From the NCBI RefSeq assembly GCF_900117445.1, contig NZ_FPEJ01000009.1:124001-188000 (forward strand): a stretch of 64,000 nt of DNA. Direction: 5' to 3'. Made by a program: the position numbers and the translations under genes. The notes under the pieces were generated by a model that saw only the letters and a list, made by a program, of their open reading frames with translations, was not told the DNA's origin and searched no databases. Source of the DNA: Hyphomicrobium sp. NDB2Meth4 (GTDB lineage: Bacteria; Pseudomonadota; Alphaproteobacteria; Rhizobiales; Hyphomicrobiaceae). Position 1 is the first letter of the stretch, and the number at the start of each line of letters is the position of its first letter. Below are positions 1 to 8,428 of this stretch, in pieces.

Positions 1-73
1 TCTCGCTCCCCAGGAGCTTAACGAGGGACCAAAAACAGGGCGACTGCCTCACGGTCGCAGTAGATTTACGGCT

Positions 74-1486
74 CTAGCCAAGAAATTCGGCCGAATAGAG
101 TTCGGCGGACCCCCGCCACAGGGCCTTTGCTTCGGGTAGCTCAGCGAACAAGGGCACACACATGAGCTCTGTCCCGCGCCAGAAGGCGGGCAGCGTTGCC
201 GCGGCACTGGCAGGCAACTGGACCGTCTTTTCATTAAGCTTACGCCGCAGCTTGGCATAAGCCTCGCCGCCGAGCGCCCGGACTGAAACCGGCTCGGCGC
301 CCTCGCGGGCGATGGCGACGCGGAACCGGCGGTCCCAGATTGCCACCATTCCCGGGCCAAGTTGCATTGTAGGCAGTGGTGAGCGACCGGCTTCGCGTTG
401 CACATGAATCTGGTGGCGGCGGTTTGCAATTGCGGCGCCTGCAAGGGTCGCACCTTCGAAGTCCGGCTCGGACATGCGCGCGAGCAACTGCTCGAGCTGG
501 GACATGCGCAGCGGCTGTTCCTGCCCACCGAAAGCGCGGAGCAAGCGCGCCAGAAGGCGGAGCTTCAATTCATCGGGCGCGGCGTGCCAGGGGGCTGCCG
601 CGAAACTGGCGAACGCGCCTTTGTGCAGATCGAGATGCGCATCGCGCTGGAGAGCGTCGACGCCTGCCTCCAAGGCTTCCTTGGCGCGCGCCAGCCGCCG
701 TGCGCTGAGCGCCATCTTTGCATTGGAGAGGCCGAGCGCTGCGAGGGTCTGCCGCGCCTTGCGGATGCGCACGCGCTCGAAGCGCTCTGCGTCATTGCTC
801 GGGTCTTCGAGCCAGGGGCGGCCGGCTGCACGCAAGGTTGCCCGCAACCGCGCCCCGGGAATGGCCAGCAGCGGTCGCGCCAGAACCACCTCGACCGGGC
901 CGTCGTCGAGGGTTCGCAGCGGCGCCATGGCCGAAAGACCATCCAGGCCGCTGCCGCGGGACAGGCGCATCAGCAGCGTTTCGGCCTGATCGTCCTCGGT
1001 GTGTGCGGTGACGATGGCGATGGGGCCTTTGCCAGCCGCGCTGGCGAACTCGGTCAGCAGACGATAGCGGGCGTCGCGGGCCGCATCCTGAATGCCGGTC
1101 GTCGGCTTTTCTCCCGACCAGGTCAGCAGCGCGGGGTCGAAACCGAGGGCTGTCGCTTCGGTTGCGACCCGTTCCGCTTCGGCGCGCGCCTGGGCGCGCA
1201 GTCCGTGATCGACGGTTGCGACGATGGTCTCGGGCGCATCGGACCTGGCGGCGAGCCAACGGTGAGCGAGCAGCATCAGCGCCATGCTGTCGGCGCCGCC
1301 GGATACTGCGAGGATCAAGACTTTGAAGTGGGCGAGCGGCGCAAAGAGCGCATCAAGCTCGCGATCCGAAACCGGCTGATCGCCCGTTCCCGATCCGATG
1401 CTGCGCGAGGCAGCGGCGTTCTCGTCAGCTGCAGCCAATGCGCTGGCGCTCTGACTTGGCGCGCATTTTGACGTTCTCCGGCGCAT
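74..1486 (-). CDS. tilS: tRNA(Ile)-lysidine synthase
   Basis: TilS uses ATP to join lysine to C34 of the CAU-anticodon tRNA-Ile, so that it reads AUA codons. The N-type ATP-pyrophosphatase loop SGGADS is at about residues 62-67 from the chosen start, and the distinctive HTEDDQAETLLMRLSRGSG segment follows it. The length (about 450-470 aa) is normal for the family. The start is uncertain. The ATG at 1486 makes the gene overlap the end of cpoB by 62 nt; an in-frame TTG at 1438 would leave a 14-nt overlap; neither has a clear ribosome binding site. It is last in the Tol-Pal run. In relatives ftsH follows tilS, and that gene would start just beyond the left edge; bases 1-73 look like plain intergenic sequence. 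Confidence 0.95.
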   Translation of the reverse strand: MRRRTSKCAPSQSASALAAADENAAASRSIGSGTGDQPVSDRELDALFAPLAHFKVLILAVSGGADSMALMLLAHRWLAARSDAPETIVATVDHGLRAQARAEAERVATEATALGFDPALLTWSGEKPTTGIQDAARDARYRLLTEFASAAGKGPIAIVTAHTEDDQAETLLMRLSRGSGLDGLSAMAPLRTLDDGPVEVVLARPLLAIPGARLRATLRAAGRPWLEDPSNDAERFERVRIRKARQTLAALGLSNAKMALSARRLARAKEALEAGVDALQRDAHLDLHKGAFASFAAAPWHAAPDELKLRLLARLLRAFGGQEQPLRMSQLEQLLARMSEPDFEGATLAGAAIANRRHQIHVQREAGRSPLPTMQLGPGMVAIWDRRFRVAIAREGAEPVSVRALGGEAYAKLRRKLNEKTVQLPASAAATLPAFWRGTELMCVPLFAELPEAKALWRGSAELYSAEFLG

Positions 1487-2531
1487 TGGGGAAACGCGTC
1501 GACAGCTCACCGAACGATGAGCAGGCGGCGTCCTTCTGGCCAAGACGATCGAGTGACATTGCCAGCTTCAAGAGGCTGTCGGCAGCACGCGGGTTGCCGG
1601 CGTAATTCTGATAGCCCTTGAGGAACGAACTGGCGGCGGCCTTGAACTCGCCGCGCACGAAGTGGGCTTCGCCGAGCCAATACTGCGCGTTGCCCGCGAG
1701 GGAATCCTGCGGGTAGCGATTGAGAAAGTCTTCGAAGGCGCCCTGGGCGGCAGAATAATCGCGCTGCATGAGATAGCCGTAGGCGGTCTCGTAGAGCTGC
1801 TTGGCGCCGCCGGGGTTGTTGTCGGCACCGGGCGCCGTTGCCGCGCCGAATGCCGGCGGGAGCGCTGCCATCTCGGGTGCCGGGCTCGCCGCGGCGCCGC
1901 CGGGCGTTGCAGGGGCTGCGGGCGCTGTCGGGACGGCAGCTGTCGCGGCTGCGTCGTTCTCGATCAGGCCGCCGATGGTGTCGCCGGTTGCGGCGGTCAC
2001 CGTCGTCGAACCGAAGCGAAGATCGTCGGCTGCAGGGGCTGACGAAGCAAATCCGCTGGGCGGGGTTTGGCTGGGCGGTGTCTGGCCGGGCGCGGCGTCC
2101 GGCATCGGCGCAGCATCGGACCGACGCGGCTGCCCGCCGAGGGCGCGCATCTGGTCGGTCAGCTGCTGGACCTGGGCAGCCAGCGCGCGAAGCTGTGTTT
2201 CGAGGCCATCAATGCGGACGCTATCGGCGCCGCCGCCGCCACTGAAGCTGCCGCCGTCGGCGGCCGGTGCCGCGCCACCACCACCGCGAGCGAGCGATTC
2301 GAGTGTGCCGATAACGACCTGCATATCCACCAGCTGGGCTTCGAGCTGGTCGATGCGCTGGCGCAGCGCCGAATCGTCGGCGCCAGCCTGGGGCGCTGCC
2401 GCAGCCGCAGCCTTTGCCTTGGCGGGCGGCGTGGCCTGGGCGAGGCGCAGCGGCTCGGCCGCCGCGGCGCCGAAGGCAACCGCAGCGATCGCCGCGCTGG
2501 CTAAGATTATGGAGGCGAAGGGGCGAAGCAT
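1425..2531 (-). CDS. cpoB: Tol-Pal system protein CpoB (YbgF)
   Basis: Periplasmic CpoB links outer-membrane constriction by Tol-Pal to peptidoglycan synthesis. The protein has a cleavable signal peptide (about residues 1-25, ending in an AAA-rich site). A short coiled coil containing LRQRIDQLEAQLVDMQVVIG comes next, as in the trimerisation helix of the family, followed by a long Ala/Pro-rich linker (about 100-240). The C-terminus is a TPR domain (about 245-368) with the YLMQRDYSAAQGAFEDFL and YWLGEAHFVRGEFKAAASSF repeats. At 368 residues it is longer than the E. coli protein (about 260), mainly because of the linker. It overlaps tilS and lies downstream of the OmpA-domain gene. Confidence 0.93.
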   Translation of the reverse strand: MLRPFASIILASAAIAAVAFGAAAAEPLRLAQATPPAKAKAAAAAAPQAGADDSALRQRIDQLEAQLVDMQVVIGTLESLARGGGGAAPAADGGSFSGGGGADSVRIDGLETQLRALAAQVQQLTDQMRALGGQPRRSDAAPMPDAAPGQTPPSQTPPSGFASSAPAADDLRFGSTTVTAATGDTIGGLIENDAAATAAVPTAPAAPATPGGAAASPAPEMAALPPAFGAATAPGADNNPGGAKQLYETAYGYLMQRDYSAAQGAFEDFLNRYPQDSLAGNAQYWLGEAHFVRGEFKAAASSFLKGYQNYAGNPRAADSLLKLAMSLDRLGQKDAACSSFGELSTRFPNAPENVKMRAKSERQRIGCS

Positions 2532-2696
2532 AGGTACTGACTATCCCGGCTATCGAAGAGATCGCCTTGCGGGCGATCGGGCCAGCGCGGCGCCAGGGGG
2601 AGCGACCGATGCTGGGTTGATCAGGCAAGGTGCTGACATCGCTAGACGCTGCACCGGCAAAATTCCTCTCCTAGGCATCACTTGGCACCAGGGTTG

Positions 2697-3623
2697 TCAA
2701 CGCGTCATGCCTGCCGTCTGAGTGGCGGTTAGGGCGGCCGCCTCGGCTGCTGTCGGGGTGGGCACGGGCGCTCCGGACAGGGCCGTGGCCATTGGAACGG
2801 TGTTGAGCAGGCCGAGCCGCTCGCGGGTGCCCGTGGCGAACACGAGGGTTACGGCGCGGCGGTTCTGGGCGCGGCAGTCGGTGTCGGCGCAGGTGGCGAT
2901 GCGGACGGAGCGGCCCAGCGGGACGATGGCGATGCGGCTCGGCTCGACGCCTTCCTCGATCAGGCGCTGGCGAACGGCCTCGGCGCGACGCTGAGACAGA
3001 GCGACGTTGTCCTGCTCGCTGCCCGGCTCGTCGGCGTGGCCTTCGATAGCCGCTTCGAACTCGTGCCAGCGCATGAGCCAGTGCGCCTGTGCGTCGAGCG
3101 CTGAGCGCGCCCGCGATCCGAGTTCGGCGCTGCCCGGCGAAAAGAAGACGCGGTCGCCCGCCTCAATGCGCAGTTTCGACTGGATCGATGCGTTGCGGCG
3201 GAGCTCGCGATCCCATGCGGGTGCGCGCTGCTCGCCAGCCGCGGGCATGTCAGCCAGCGCCGGTAGCGAACCCGTCACGGTAATGGCGTCGAACGAATCG
3301 GTGTTGCGCGCCTCGACTGGCTCGCGCGCGTCGAGGTCGCCGAGCTGCTGGCGCGCGTTATCGGCTGCTTCGGTTCCCGGGAAGCGGGCGACGACCGATT
3401 CGAACGTTTGCCGCGCGTAATCGGGATGGCCACCAGCGAGCTTTTCGACACCATCGAGATAGAGTTCGGCGGCGCGCTGCTCGGCGTCGTAACCGGAGGT
3501 GGTGCGCCAGGAGAACGGATCGGCACGCAATGGTACGGACGAGGTGCCAGCGGCGATCATGAGAGCCATCACGAACACACAGCGTCCGGCTACGCTACAT
3601 TGTGCACGCATGGGCCACCGCAT
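2697..3623 (-). CDS. periplasmic TPR-like/OmpA-domain protein (second Pal-like protein)
   Basis: This 308-residue protein has a signal peptide (about 1-34, ending PLRA) and no lipobox Cys. A TPR-like stretch follows (about 40-100: AELYLDGVEKLAGGHPDYARQ), then an OmpA/Pal peptidoglycan-binding domain (about 155-270). The domain carries IEGHADEPGSEQDN and LSQRRAEAVRQRLIEEGV, the family signature for gripping diaminopimelate in peptidoglycan. The start at 3623 has a GAGGGG ribosome site. It sits between pal and cpoB, where the standard cluster has no gene. It resembles a CpoB-like repeat joined to a soluble Pal domain. It is separated from pal by a terminator, so it probably has its own promoter. 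Role inferred: a periplasmic peptidoglycan tether connected to Tol-Pal. Confidence 0.82.
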   Translation of the reverse strand: MRWPMRAQCSVAGRCVFVMALMIAAGTSSVPLRADPFSWRTTSGYDAEQRAAELYLDGVEKLAGGHPDYARQTFESVVARFPGTEAADNARQQLGDLDAREPVEARNTDSFDAITVTGSLPALADMPAAGEQRAPAWDRELRRNASIQSKLRIEAGDRVFFSPGSAELGSRARSALDAQAHWLMRWHEFEAAIEGHADEPGSEQDNVALSQRRAEAVRQRLIEEGVEPSRIAIVPLGRSVRIATCADTDCRAQNRRAVTLVFATGTRERLGLLNTVPMATALSGAPVPTPTAAEAAALTATQTAGMTR

Positions 3624-3770
3624 TGCATTCCCCTCGCCGCCAAATCTCTGAAATCGCGGCAATCATTGCTCAGGATTTGCGGCGATTCTTTGCTGTGTTG
3701 CGCGGTGGTGCGCAGAGCTGTGGAAGTGGGGCAGGACAGCCACAGCGTTCAATCCGGCGGCGCGGCACAA

Positions 3771-3801
3771 ACGAAAATCCCGCGGACGAAAGCCGCGGGA
3801 T
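3771..3801 (-). terminator. Rho-independent terminator of pal
   Basis: A perfect 9-bp stem (atcccgcgg / ccgcgggat, 3777-3785 and 3793-3801) has a 7-nt loop. Read on the minus strand it is followed by a T-rich tail (TTTTCGTTT). It lies 28 nt after the pal stop codon. Confidence 0.8.
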
Positions 3802-3828
3802 CAAACCGTCGAAGACTTTGATCGGAAA

Positions 3829-4338
3829 TCAGTTTCCGGCGGTGCGCGAGTTGAGCACCGTTTGTGCGCGGCGATTCTGCGACCAGCACGAGATGTCGTT
3901 ACACACCGCCACCGGGCGCTCCTTGCCGTAGGAGATGGTGCGCAGTCGGGCGCCATTGATGCCGTTCTGGGCGAGGAAGTTGCGCACTGTGGTAGCTCGG
4001 CGGGCGCCGAGAGCGATGTTGTATTCGCGCGTGCCGCGCTCGTCGGCGTGGCCCTCGATGGTGATCGTGTACTGCGGATACTGCTGTAGCCACTGCGCCT
4101 GCTTCTGCAGCGTCGCGGTGGCTTCCGGCGTCAGATCCGAGCTGTCGGTGGTGAAGTAGACGATGTCGCCGACGTTGACTGCGAAGTCGCGATGCGTGCC
4201 CGGCGTCACCGAGCCGTCGCGGCCCGTGAGCGACGAGTTTGGCTGGTTCTCGTTATTGGCGCAAGCGGCGACCAGACCACCCACAAGCAAGACCGCAAGT
4301 AGGCGCGCTGCGCGGGTGAACCAGGATGTCGTGGCCAT
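3829..4338 (-). CDS. pal: peptidoglycan-associated lipoprotein Pal
   Basis: Pal is the outer-membrane lipoprotein of the Tol-Pal complex. It binds peptidoglycan and, when released by TolB, concentrates at the division site. The protein has 169 residues, with a hydrophobic signal ending in lipobox LVAAC (acylated Cys about residue 26). Its OmpA domain contains ITIEGHADERGTREYN and LGARRATTVRNFL; the paired Cys in VCNDISCWSQNRRA are common in alphaproteobacterial Pal. The start at 4338 was chosen over the upstream ATG at 4398 because of the AAAGGGAT ribosome site and because it gives a normal signal peptide. It ends at a strong terminator. Confidence 0.95.
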   Translation of the reverse strand: MATTSWFTRAARLLAVLLVGGLVAACANNENQPNSSLTGRDGSVTPGTHRDFAVNVGDIVYFTTDSSDLTPEATATLQKQAQWLQQYPQYTITIEGHADERGTREYNIALGARRATTVRNFLAQNGINGARLRTISYGKERPVAVCNDISCWSQNRRAQTVLNSRTAGN

Positions 4339-4812
4339 GCAAATCCCTTTCGTCGCCCACTGATCAACGTAACGTCTGAAGCGCGGCGACTGTTTCATCT
4401 CGATGAGGAGTTAGCGTGCCGCTCGTACGAAAATGTGGCCGCTTATCCGCTTCATCAGGACCTTTGTGCGATTCGTCGCCCGGAAGGACCTGAATGCAAT
4501 CATTATCCGGTGCAAAGAAACCGCGCGCAGCGACCAAAGGACCCGGTGTGGCGCTGCTGCACCGCAGCTATGCCACACGTGCAAGCCTCGCTTGCAGAGC
4601 AGACGCCGGCACGTCCTGTGGTGTCGTCGGGGATCGCGTCGAGCAACGCTCGATGGGCGGCGAATCAATCGCACCTGCCCGGCTGAAATCCGAGATGCGC
4701 TCGGCTGCCCTATCGAGGCGCCCGGTGCGCCGAGCGTGCCGGCGGCCTGATTAGCGAATCAATCGGCGGCGTGATGGGTGGAGACGAAGCAAAACGATAC
4801 GCCAGAAACGAT
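4339..4812. other. pal upstream region, no convincing gene
   Basis: About 470 bases lie between the pal start and the terminator of the lipoprotein cluster. Overlapping open frames (for example 4433-4750 on the plus strand) have arginine-rich, low-complexity products typical of GC-rich noncoding DNA, and no ribosome site. The stretch must hold the pal promoter, but I cannot point to a clear -35/-10 pair. Confidence 0.4.
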
Positions 4813-4853
4813 CAGGGCCGAGACCGACACACGAAGTGTCGATCTCGGCCCTG
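4813..4853 (-). terminator. hairpin terminator after the small-lipoprotein cluster
   Basis: A long inverted repeat has an 11-bp outer stem (cagggccgaga / tctcggccctg) and a 5-bp inner stem (gacac / gtgtc) closed on the minus strand by a TTCG-type loop. It lies 43 nt beyond the stop of the last small lipoprotein gene. The tail is only moderately T-rich (ATCGTTTCTG), so it may act as a terminator or as a 3' stabiliser. Confidence 0.6.
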
Positions 4854-4895
4854 TAGATCGGTCTTCCCAGCGAGACGTGCCAGGAAGCTAGCTGT

Positions 4896-5021
4896 TTAGC
4901 GCACCGACTGCGTCGAAGCCGGAACGTCGGCGCCGAGCTTCAGCGGAGCGGGCTCCTCGCGGCGGCAAGCGCCGAGAGCAACAGCAGCGGCAACGGCCGC
5001 GATCAGGATGGCCCCCTTCAT
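4896..5021 (-). CDS. small lipoprotein, tandem copy 1 (41 aa)
   Basis: A 41-residue open frame with an AGGAG ribosome site correctly spaced before its ATG. A hydrophobic Ala/Val-rich signal (MKGAILIAAVAAAVA) ends at lipobox LGAC. The mature part would be a 23-residue lipopeptide starting CRREEPAPLKLGADVPAS. The core LGACRREEPAPLKLGAD is identical in the next two genes, which is strong evidence that all three are translated. I do not recognise the family. The position between tolB and pal suggests a link to the envelope or Tol-Pal, but that is inference. Confidence 0.8.
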   Translation of the reverse strand: MKGAILIAAVAAAVALGACRREEPAPLKLGADVPASTQSVR

Positions 5022-5067
5022 CGTCGTATCTCCTAAAAAGTTTGTCCCCCTCGACTAAGCGTGATGC

Positions 5068-5187
5068 TTAGCGAGCAACTTCCGTGGTCATGTCAGCGCC
5101 GAGCTTCAGCGGAGCAGGCTCTTCACGACGGCAAGCGCCCAGAGCAACAGCAGCGACGACGACGGCGAGCACGATTGCACTCTTCAT
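5068..5187 (-). CDS. small lipoprotein, tandem copy 2 (39 aa)
   Basis: A 39-residue product with signal MKSAIVLAVVVAAVA, lipobox LGAC and the invariant core RREEPAPLKLGAD. It ends in a short divergent tail, MTTEVAR. It has its own AGAAAATG-type leader containing AGGAG. Gaps to its neighbours are 46 and 41 nt, so the three genes probably form one transcript. The mature peptide is about 21 residues with an acylated N-terminal Cys followed by two Arg. Arg at +2 would fit sorting to the outer membrane if the Lol rule known from enterics (Asp at +2 keeps a lipoprotein inside) holds here. Confidence 0.8.
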   Translation of the reverse strand: MKSAIVLAVVVAAVALGACRREEPAPLKLGADMTTEVAR

Positions 5188-5228
5188 AGCATTTTCTCCT
5201 AATGTTGTCCTGGCCTTGCCGCCTGCTC

Positions 5229-5363
5229 TTAGCGAGCGGGCTGCGTAGCGGCAGGCAGATCAGCGCCCAGTTTCAGCGGCGCGGGCTCTTCACGACGGCA
5301 CGCGCCCAGAGCAACGGCCGCAACCACTGCTGACAAAACGATCAGCCCCTTAAAACCCTGCAT
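5229..5363 (-). CDS. small lipoprotein, tandem copy 3 (44 aa)
   Basis: A 44-residue product, first in the transcript, with an AGGAG ribosome site before the ATG at 5363. The signal is slightly longer (MQGFKGLIVLSAVVAAVA), followed by lipobox LGAC and the same RREEPAPLKLGAD core; the tail is LPAATQPAR. Copies 1 and 3 share more of the tail (xPAxTQ) than copy 2. Synonymous codons differ between the copies while the core amino acids stay the same, which points to selection on the peptide rather than a very recent DNA duplication. Confidence 0.8.
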   Translation of the reverse strand: MQGFKGLIVLSAVVAAVALGACRREEPAPLKLGADLPAATQPAR

Positions 5364-5636
5364 GGTCTCATCTCCTGATGCTTTATCGGCACTAGCCATA
5401 TACTGGGGTACTTGCGCGGCTCGACTTGATCAAGAACAGAGGCGTTTAGCCCTCAGTTTTCCAAGTCGGCAGATGCGAAAATGCAACTGCGTTCCGCGGG
5501 GTTCTCAGCGTCTGACTGGGTCCGATGGTCCTCACCGAAAAAGCCCGAATTTACGCGGTAAACTCGCCCCTTCGGTGCCGAGGCGTCTGGGCATCATTGA
5601 TGCTCGGGGTTAGTTAATTTCAGGTTAAACGGTGTT
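5364..5636. other. upstream region of the small-lipoprotein cluster
   Basis: 273 bases between the tolB stop and the first small-lipoprotein gene. They must carry that cluster's promoter unless it is read through from tolB. I see no clear consensus promoter and no strong terminator after tolB. Confidence 0.35.
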
Positions 5637-7121
5637 TCAATTCAGGAGCGGCGACCATGCGGGATCGGACGCGAAGGCCGGCGTCTTGATCACGCGCTCG
5701 TTGTAGCCGGTCAAATCGATGGAATAGATTCGCGGACCGCCCGTCGGGCCCTGCGATTCGCGGAAGAACATCAACACGCGGCCGTTGGGTGCCCAGGTGG
5801 GGCCCTCGTTGTGGTAGCCCTCGGTGAGGATGCGCTCGCCGGAGCCGTCAGGGCGCATTACGCCGATGAGGAATCGGCCACCGAGCTGCTTGGTGAAGGC
5901 GATGTAGTCGCCGCGCGGGGACCAGACGGGCGTCGAATAGGAGCCCTGTCCCTGGCTGATGCGGTGGGCGGCGGACCCGTCCGAATTCATCACATAGATC
6001 TGCTGTGAGCGGTCGCGGTCGGATTCGAACACGACCTGACGTCCATCGGGCGAATAGCTCGGGCTGGTATCGATGGCGAGGCCCTGGGTGAGCTGGCGCC
6101 GCTGGCGCGTTCTCAGGTCCATCTCATAGATGGCCGAGTTGCCGCCCTCCTGCAGACTGAGAATCACGCGCTGGCCATCGGGCGAGAAGCGCGGCGCGAA
6201 GGTCATGCCGGGGAAATCGCCGACCGTTTCGCGCTGGCCGGTCTCAAGATTCATAAGGAAGACGCGCGGCGAGCCGCCGCCGTACGACATGAAGGTGATT
6301 TCCTGGTTGGTCGGCGAGAAGCGTGGCGTGAGCACGAGCTCCTGGCCCTTGCTCAACAGGCGGACGTTGAAGCCGTCCTGGTCCATGATGGCGAGGCGCT
6401 TGATGCGGCGCTCTTTCGGACCGGTCTCATCGATGAATACGACGCGAGTATCGAAATAGCCCGACTCGCCGGTGAGTTGCTTATAGACCTGATCTGCGAT
6501 GATGTGGCCGACGCGCCGCCAGTTCTGCGAGTTGGTGGCGAATCGCTGGCCGGCGAGCTGGCGTCCGGTCGCTACGTCCCAGAGGCGGAACTGAGCGACG
6601 ATGCGGCCGTCGGCGCTGCGCCCGACGTCGCCCACCACGAGTGCATCGGCCCTGATGGCGCGCCAGTCGGGGAAGCGAGGGGCGGCGTTTACGTCGCGCA
6701 CCTGTTCGAGAAAGGAGCCGCGGTCGAGCGGCTCAAACAGACCCGAGTTGCCGAGGTCCGCGGTGACGACCTCGGCGATATCGGCGGCGAGCTTCTGGTC
6801 GGGGCCAAGGAAATAGGGAATCGCAATCGGAATCGGCGCGATGGTGCCCTGCGTCTGGCGACCCTGCAGACCACCGGCGCCGCTGCCACCGGAAAGACCG
6901 CCGCCGCCCGGAGGGGCGGAGGAACCGCCCTGGAACTCGCGCAACTGAGCGTCGAGTCCGCCGCCATCAGAGGGGCCTTTATAGCTGTCGTCGGGACGTT
7001 GCGCGGAGGCCGGCGTCAGAGAAGCACTGGCGAGGAGTGCGGCGAGCACACCGAACAGCATCGTCCGCCAAGACCTGGCTTTGCGCGCATCCGCTACCAT
7101 TCGTCCGTTCCCATCGTGCAT
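5637..7121 (-). CDS. tolB: Tol-Pal system beta-propeller protein TolB
   Basis: Periplasmic TolB binds Pal and TolA and controls Pal mobility. The protein has a signal peptide (hydrophobic [15 protein letters not shown], cleavage near ASA-Q) and an unusually Gly-rich linker (about 45-90). The TolB N-terminal domain (about 95-220) is followed by PD40/WD40-like propeller repeats (about 230-490) such as [23 protein letters not shown] and [11 protein letters not shown]. The start could be the ATG at 7121 (GAGGAT upstream), at 7100, or at 7061; the last would still give a signal peptide. It follows tolA by about 60 nt in the tolQRAB run. Confidence 0.95.
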   Translation of the reverse strand: MHDGNGRMVADARKARSWRTMLFGVLAALLASASLTPASAQRPDDSYKGPSDGGGLDAQLREFQGGSSAPPGGGGLSGGSGAGGLQGRQTQGTIAPIPIAIPYFLGPDQKLAADIAEVVTADLGNSGLFEPLDRGSFLEQVRDVNAAPRFPDWRAIRADALVVGDVGRSADGRIVAQFRLWDVATGRQLAGQRFATNSQNWRRVGHIIADQVYKQLTGESGYFDTRVVFIDETGPKERRIKRLAIMDQDGFNVRLLSKGQELVLTPRFSPTNQEITFMSYGGGSPRVFLMNLETGQRETVGDFPGMTFAPRFSPDGQRVILSLQEGGNSAIYEMDLRTRQRRQLTQGLAIDTSPSYSPDGRQVVFESDRDRSQQIYVMNSDGSAAHRISQGQGSYSTPVWSPRGDYIAFTKQLGGRFLIGVMRPDGSGERILTEGYHNEGPTWAPNGRVLMFFRESQGPTGGPRIYSIDLTGYNERVIKTPAFASDPAWSPLLN

Positions 7122-7183
7122 GTGGCTCTGATCCTCTGCCCTTTCCGGGGCTCCTTAGCACCGAATTGCGCCCGTGCGCATAC

Positions 7184-8248
7184 CTAGCGCTGTACCAATC
7201 CTAAGATGACGGGCCAATCAAACGCCCAAGTGACCGTGCTCCAGGCTCCATACATGTCGGGCGGAAGCTGGAACGGGGCACATTGCTTGATCGCACGGAC
7301 CGAAGCGTCGGCGGCGATAAGAAACAGCGGCGTGTTCTGGCGATTGATTACGACGGGCTCGCCGTTGAGCGAACCATCCTGATTGAGCTGAAAGCGCACG
7401 TTGACGACCGGCGTGTCGGGGCCGCCGCCGCCGCCGGGAAGGCGCGCGCATGGCTCCAGCTGCCGGTTGATCATGGACAGGAGAAGATCCTGCTGGCGCG
7501 CGGACAAGACCGTGTCGTGTCCCTGCCGCTCGCCTGCCGTCGGCCCCTCGTAATCGGTGGGCTTGGTGGGCGGCGTCGACGACTTGGGAGCGCCGCGCTT
7601 GTCGGGCGTCTTGTCGAGCAGAGCGGCGATCTTGTCGGCGTCGAACTTGCTCTTCTCGCGCTGCTTGCGCTTCTCCTCGGCAAGCTTGCGCTTCTTCTCC
7701 TCGGCCTTCTTCTTGGCCTCGAGCTTCTTTTTCTCCTCGGCCTTTTTCTTCGCCTCTTCCTTCTTCTTTTCCTCGGCCTTCTTCTTTTCCTCTTCGGCCT
7801 TGCGCTCCTGCTCGAGCTTCTCCTCGAGCTTCTTCTTCTCGTCGAGCGTCGGGCCAGGCTCCGGCGTCGGCTCGGGCGGAGCGGCCGCTAGCTTTTCGGC
7901 GATCGGGTCTTTCTTCGGCTCGGGCGGCGGCTCGGCCTTTTTCGGCTCGCTCTTTTCAGGCTCGGGCGGCGGCGGTTCGGCAGCCGGGGGCGGCGCGACG
8001 ACCGGATTGGGCTTGTCGGCTTCCTTCTTGGAAGTCTCCTCGGGCGGAGGCTCCTCCTTGGCTTTGGCTTCAAGCTGCTTGGCGTTCGGATCGCCCTGCT
8101 TCAGGCGCGTCAGCTCGGACGGCGTGACGATGGTCGCCTCGATGGGGATCACGGTCGGCAAGTCCAGCGGCTGCTCGTGGAAGGAGAGCAGCGCGTAGGC
8201 CAACAGCAGTGCGTGACCGATAAATGAGGTGATGAACCCGCGGTACAC
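7184..8248 (-). CDS. tolA: cell envelope protein TolA
   Basis: TolA is the inner-membrane stalk that carries energy from TolQR to TolB/Pal. It has an N-terminal membrane helix (about 8-24). A Pro/Glu/Lys-rich region follows (about 60-125), then a long Lys/Glu/Ala helical rod (about 135-215) and a C-terminal domain (about 255-354) with VVNVRFQLNQDGSLNGEPVV, the TonB-like fold of TolA III. The start is GTG at 8248. The length (354 aa) is normal. A 180-base gap separates it from tolR. Confidence 0.95.
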   Translation of the reverse strand: MYRGFITSFIGHALLLAYALLSFHEQPLDLPTVIPIEATIVTPSELTRLKQGDPNAKQLEAKAKEEPPPEETSKKEADKPNPVVAPPPAAEPPPPEPEKSEPKKAEPPPEPKKDPIAEKLAAAPPEPTPEPGPTLDEKKKLEEKLEQERKAEEEKKKAEEKKKEEAKKKAEEKKKLEAKKKAEEKKRKLAEEKRKQREKSKFDADKIAALLDKTPDKRGAPKSSTPPTKPTDYEGPTAGERQGHDTVLSARQQDLLLSMINRQLEPCARLPGGGGGPDTPVVNVRFQLNQDGSLNGEPVVINRQNTPLFLIAADASVRAIKQCAPFQLPPDMYGAWSTVTWAFDWPVILGLVQR

Positions 8249-8428
8249 GCCTAGTGTCCTGACGCAGAGTTTCGCCAGAGTTCGCTAGTGGCACCACGAG
8301 CGAACATCGGCACCATGAAGGGCGGCTTCACGACCGGCACTGGGCGCATGGATTGGCTCGTGCGGCGCAGATTCAGAAATTCGCTCGATACGTGACCGAA
8401 AATGATGGCGAATTTCGCTATCACCCCA

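Noticed and set aside
398-1471. Plus-strand frames of up to 357 codons opposite tilS
   Set aside because: Mirror frames of a gene with clear PP-loop motifs; no ribosome site.
1801-2721. 306-codon plus-strand frame opposite cpoB
   Set aside because: Ala/Pro/Ser-rich mirror of the cpoB linker; no recognisable domain.
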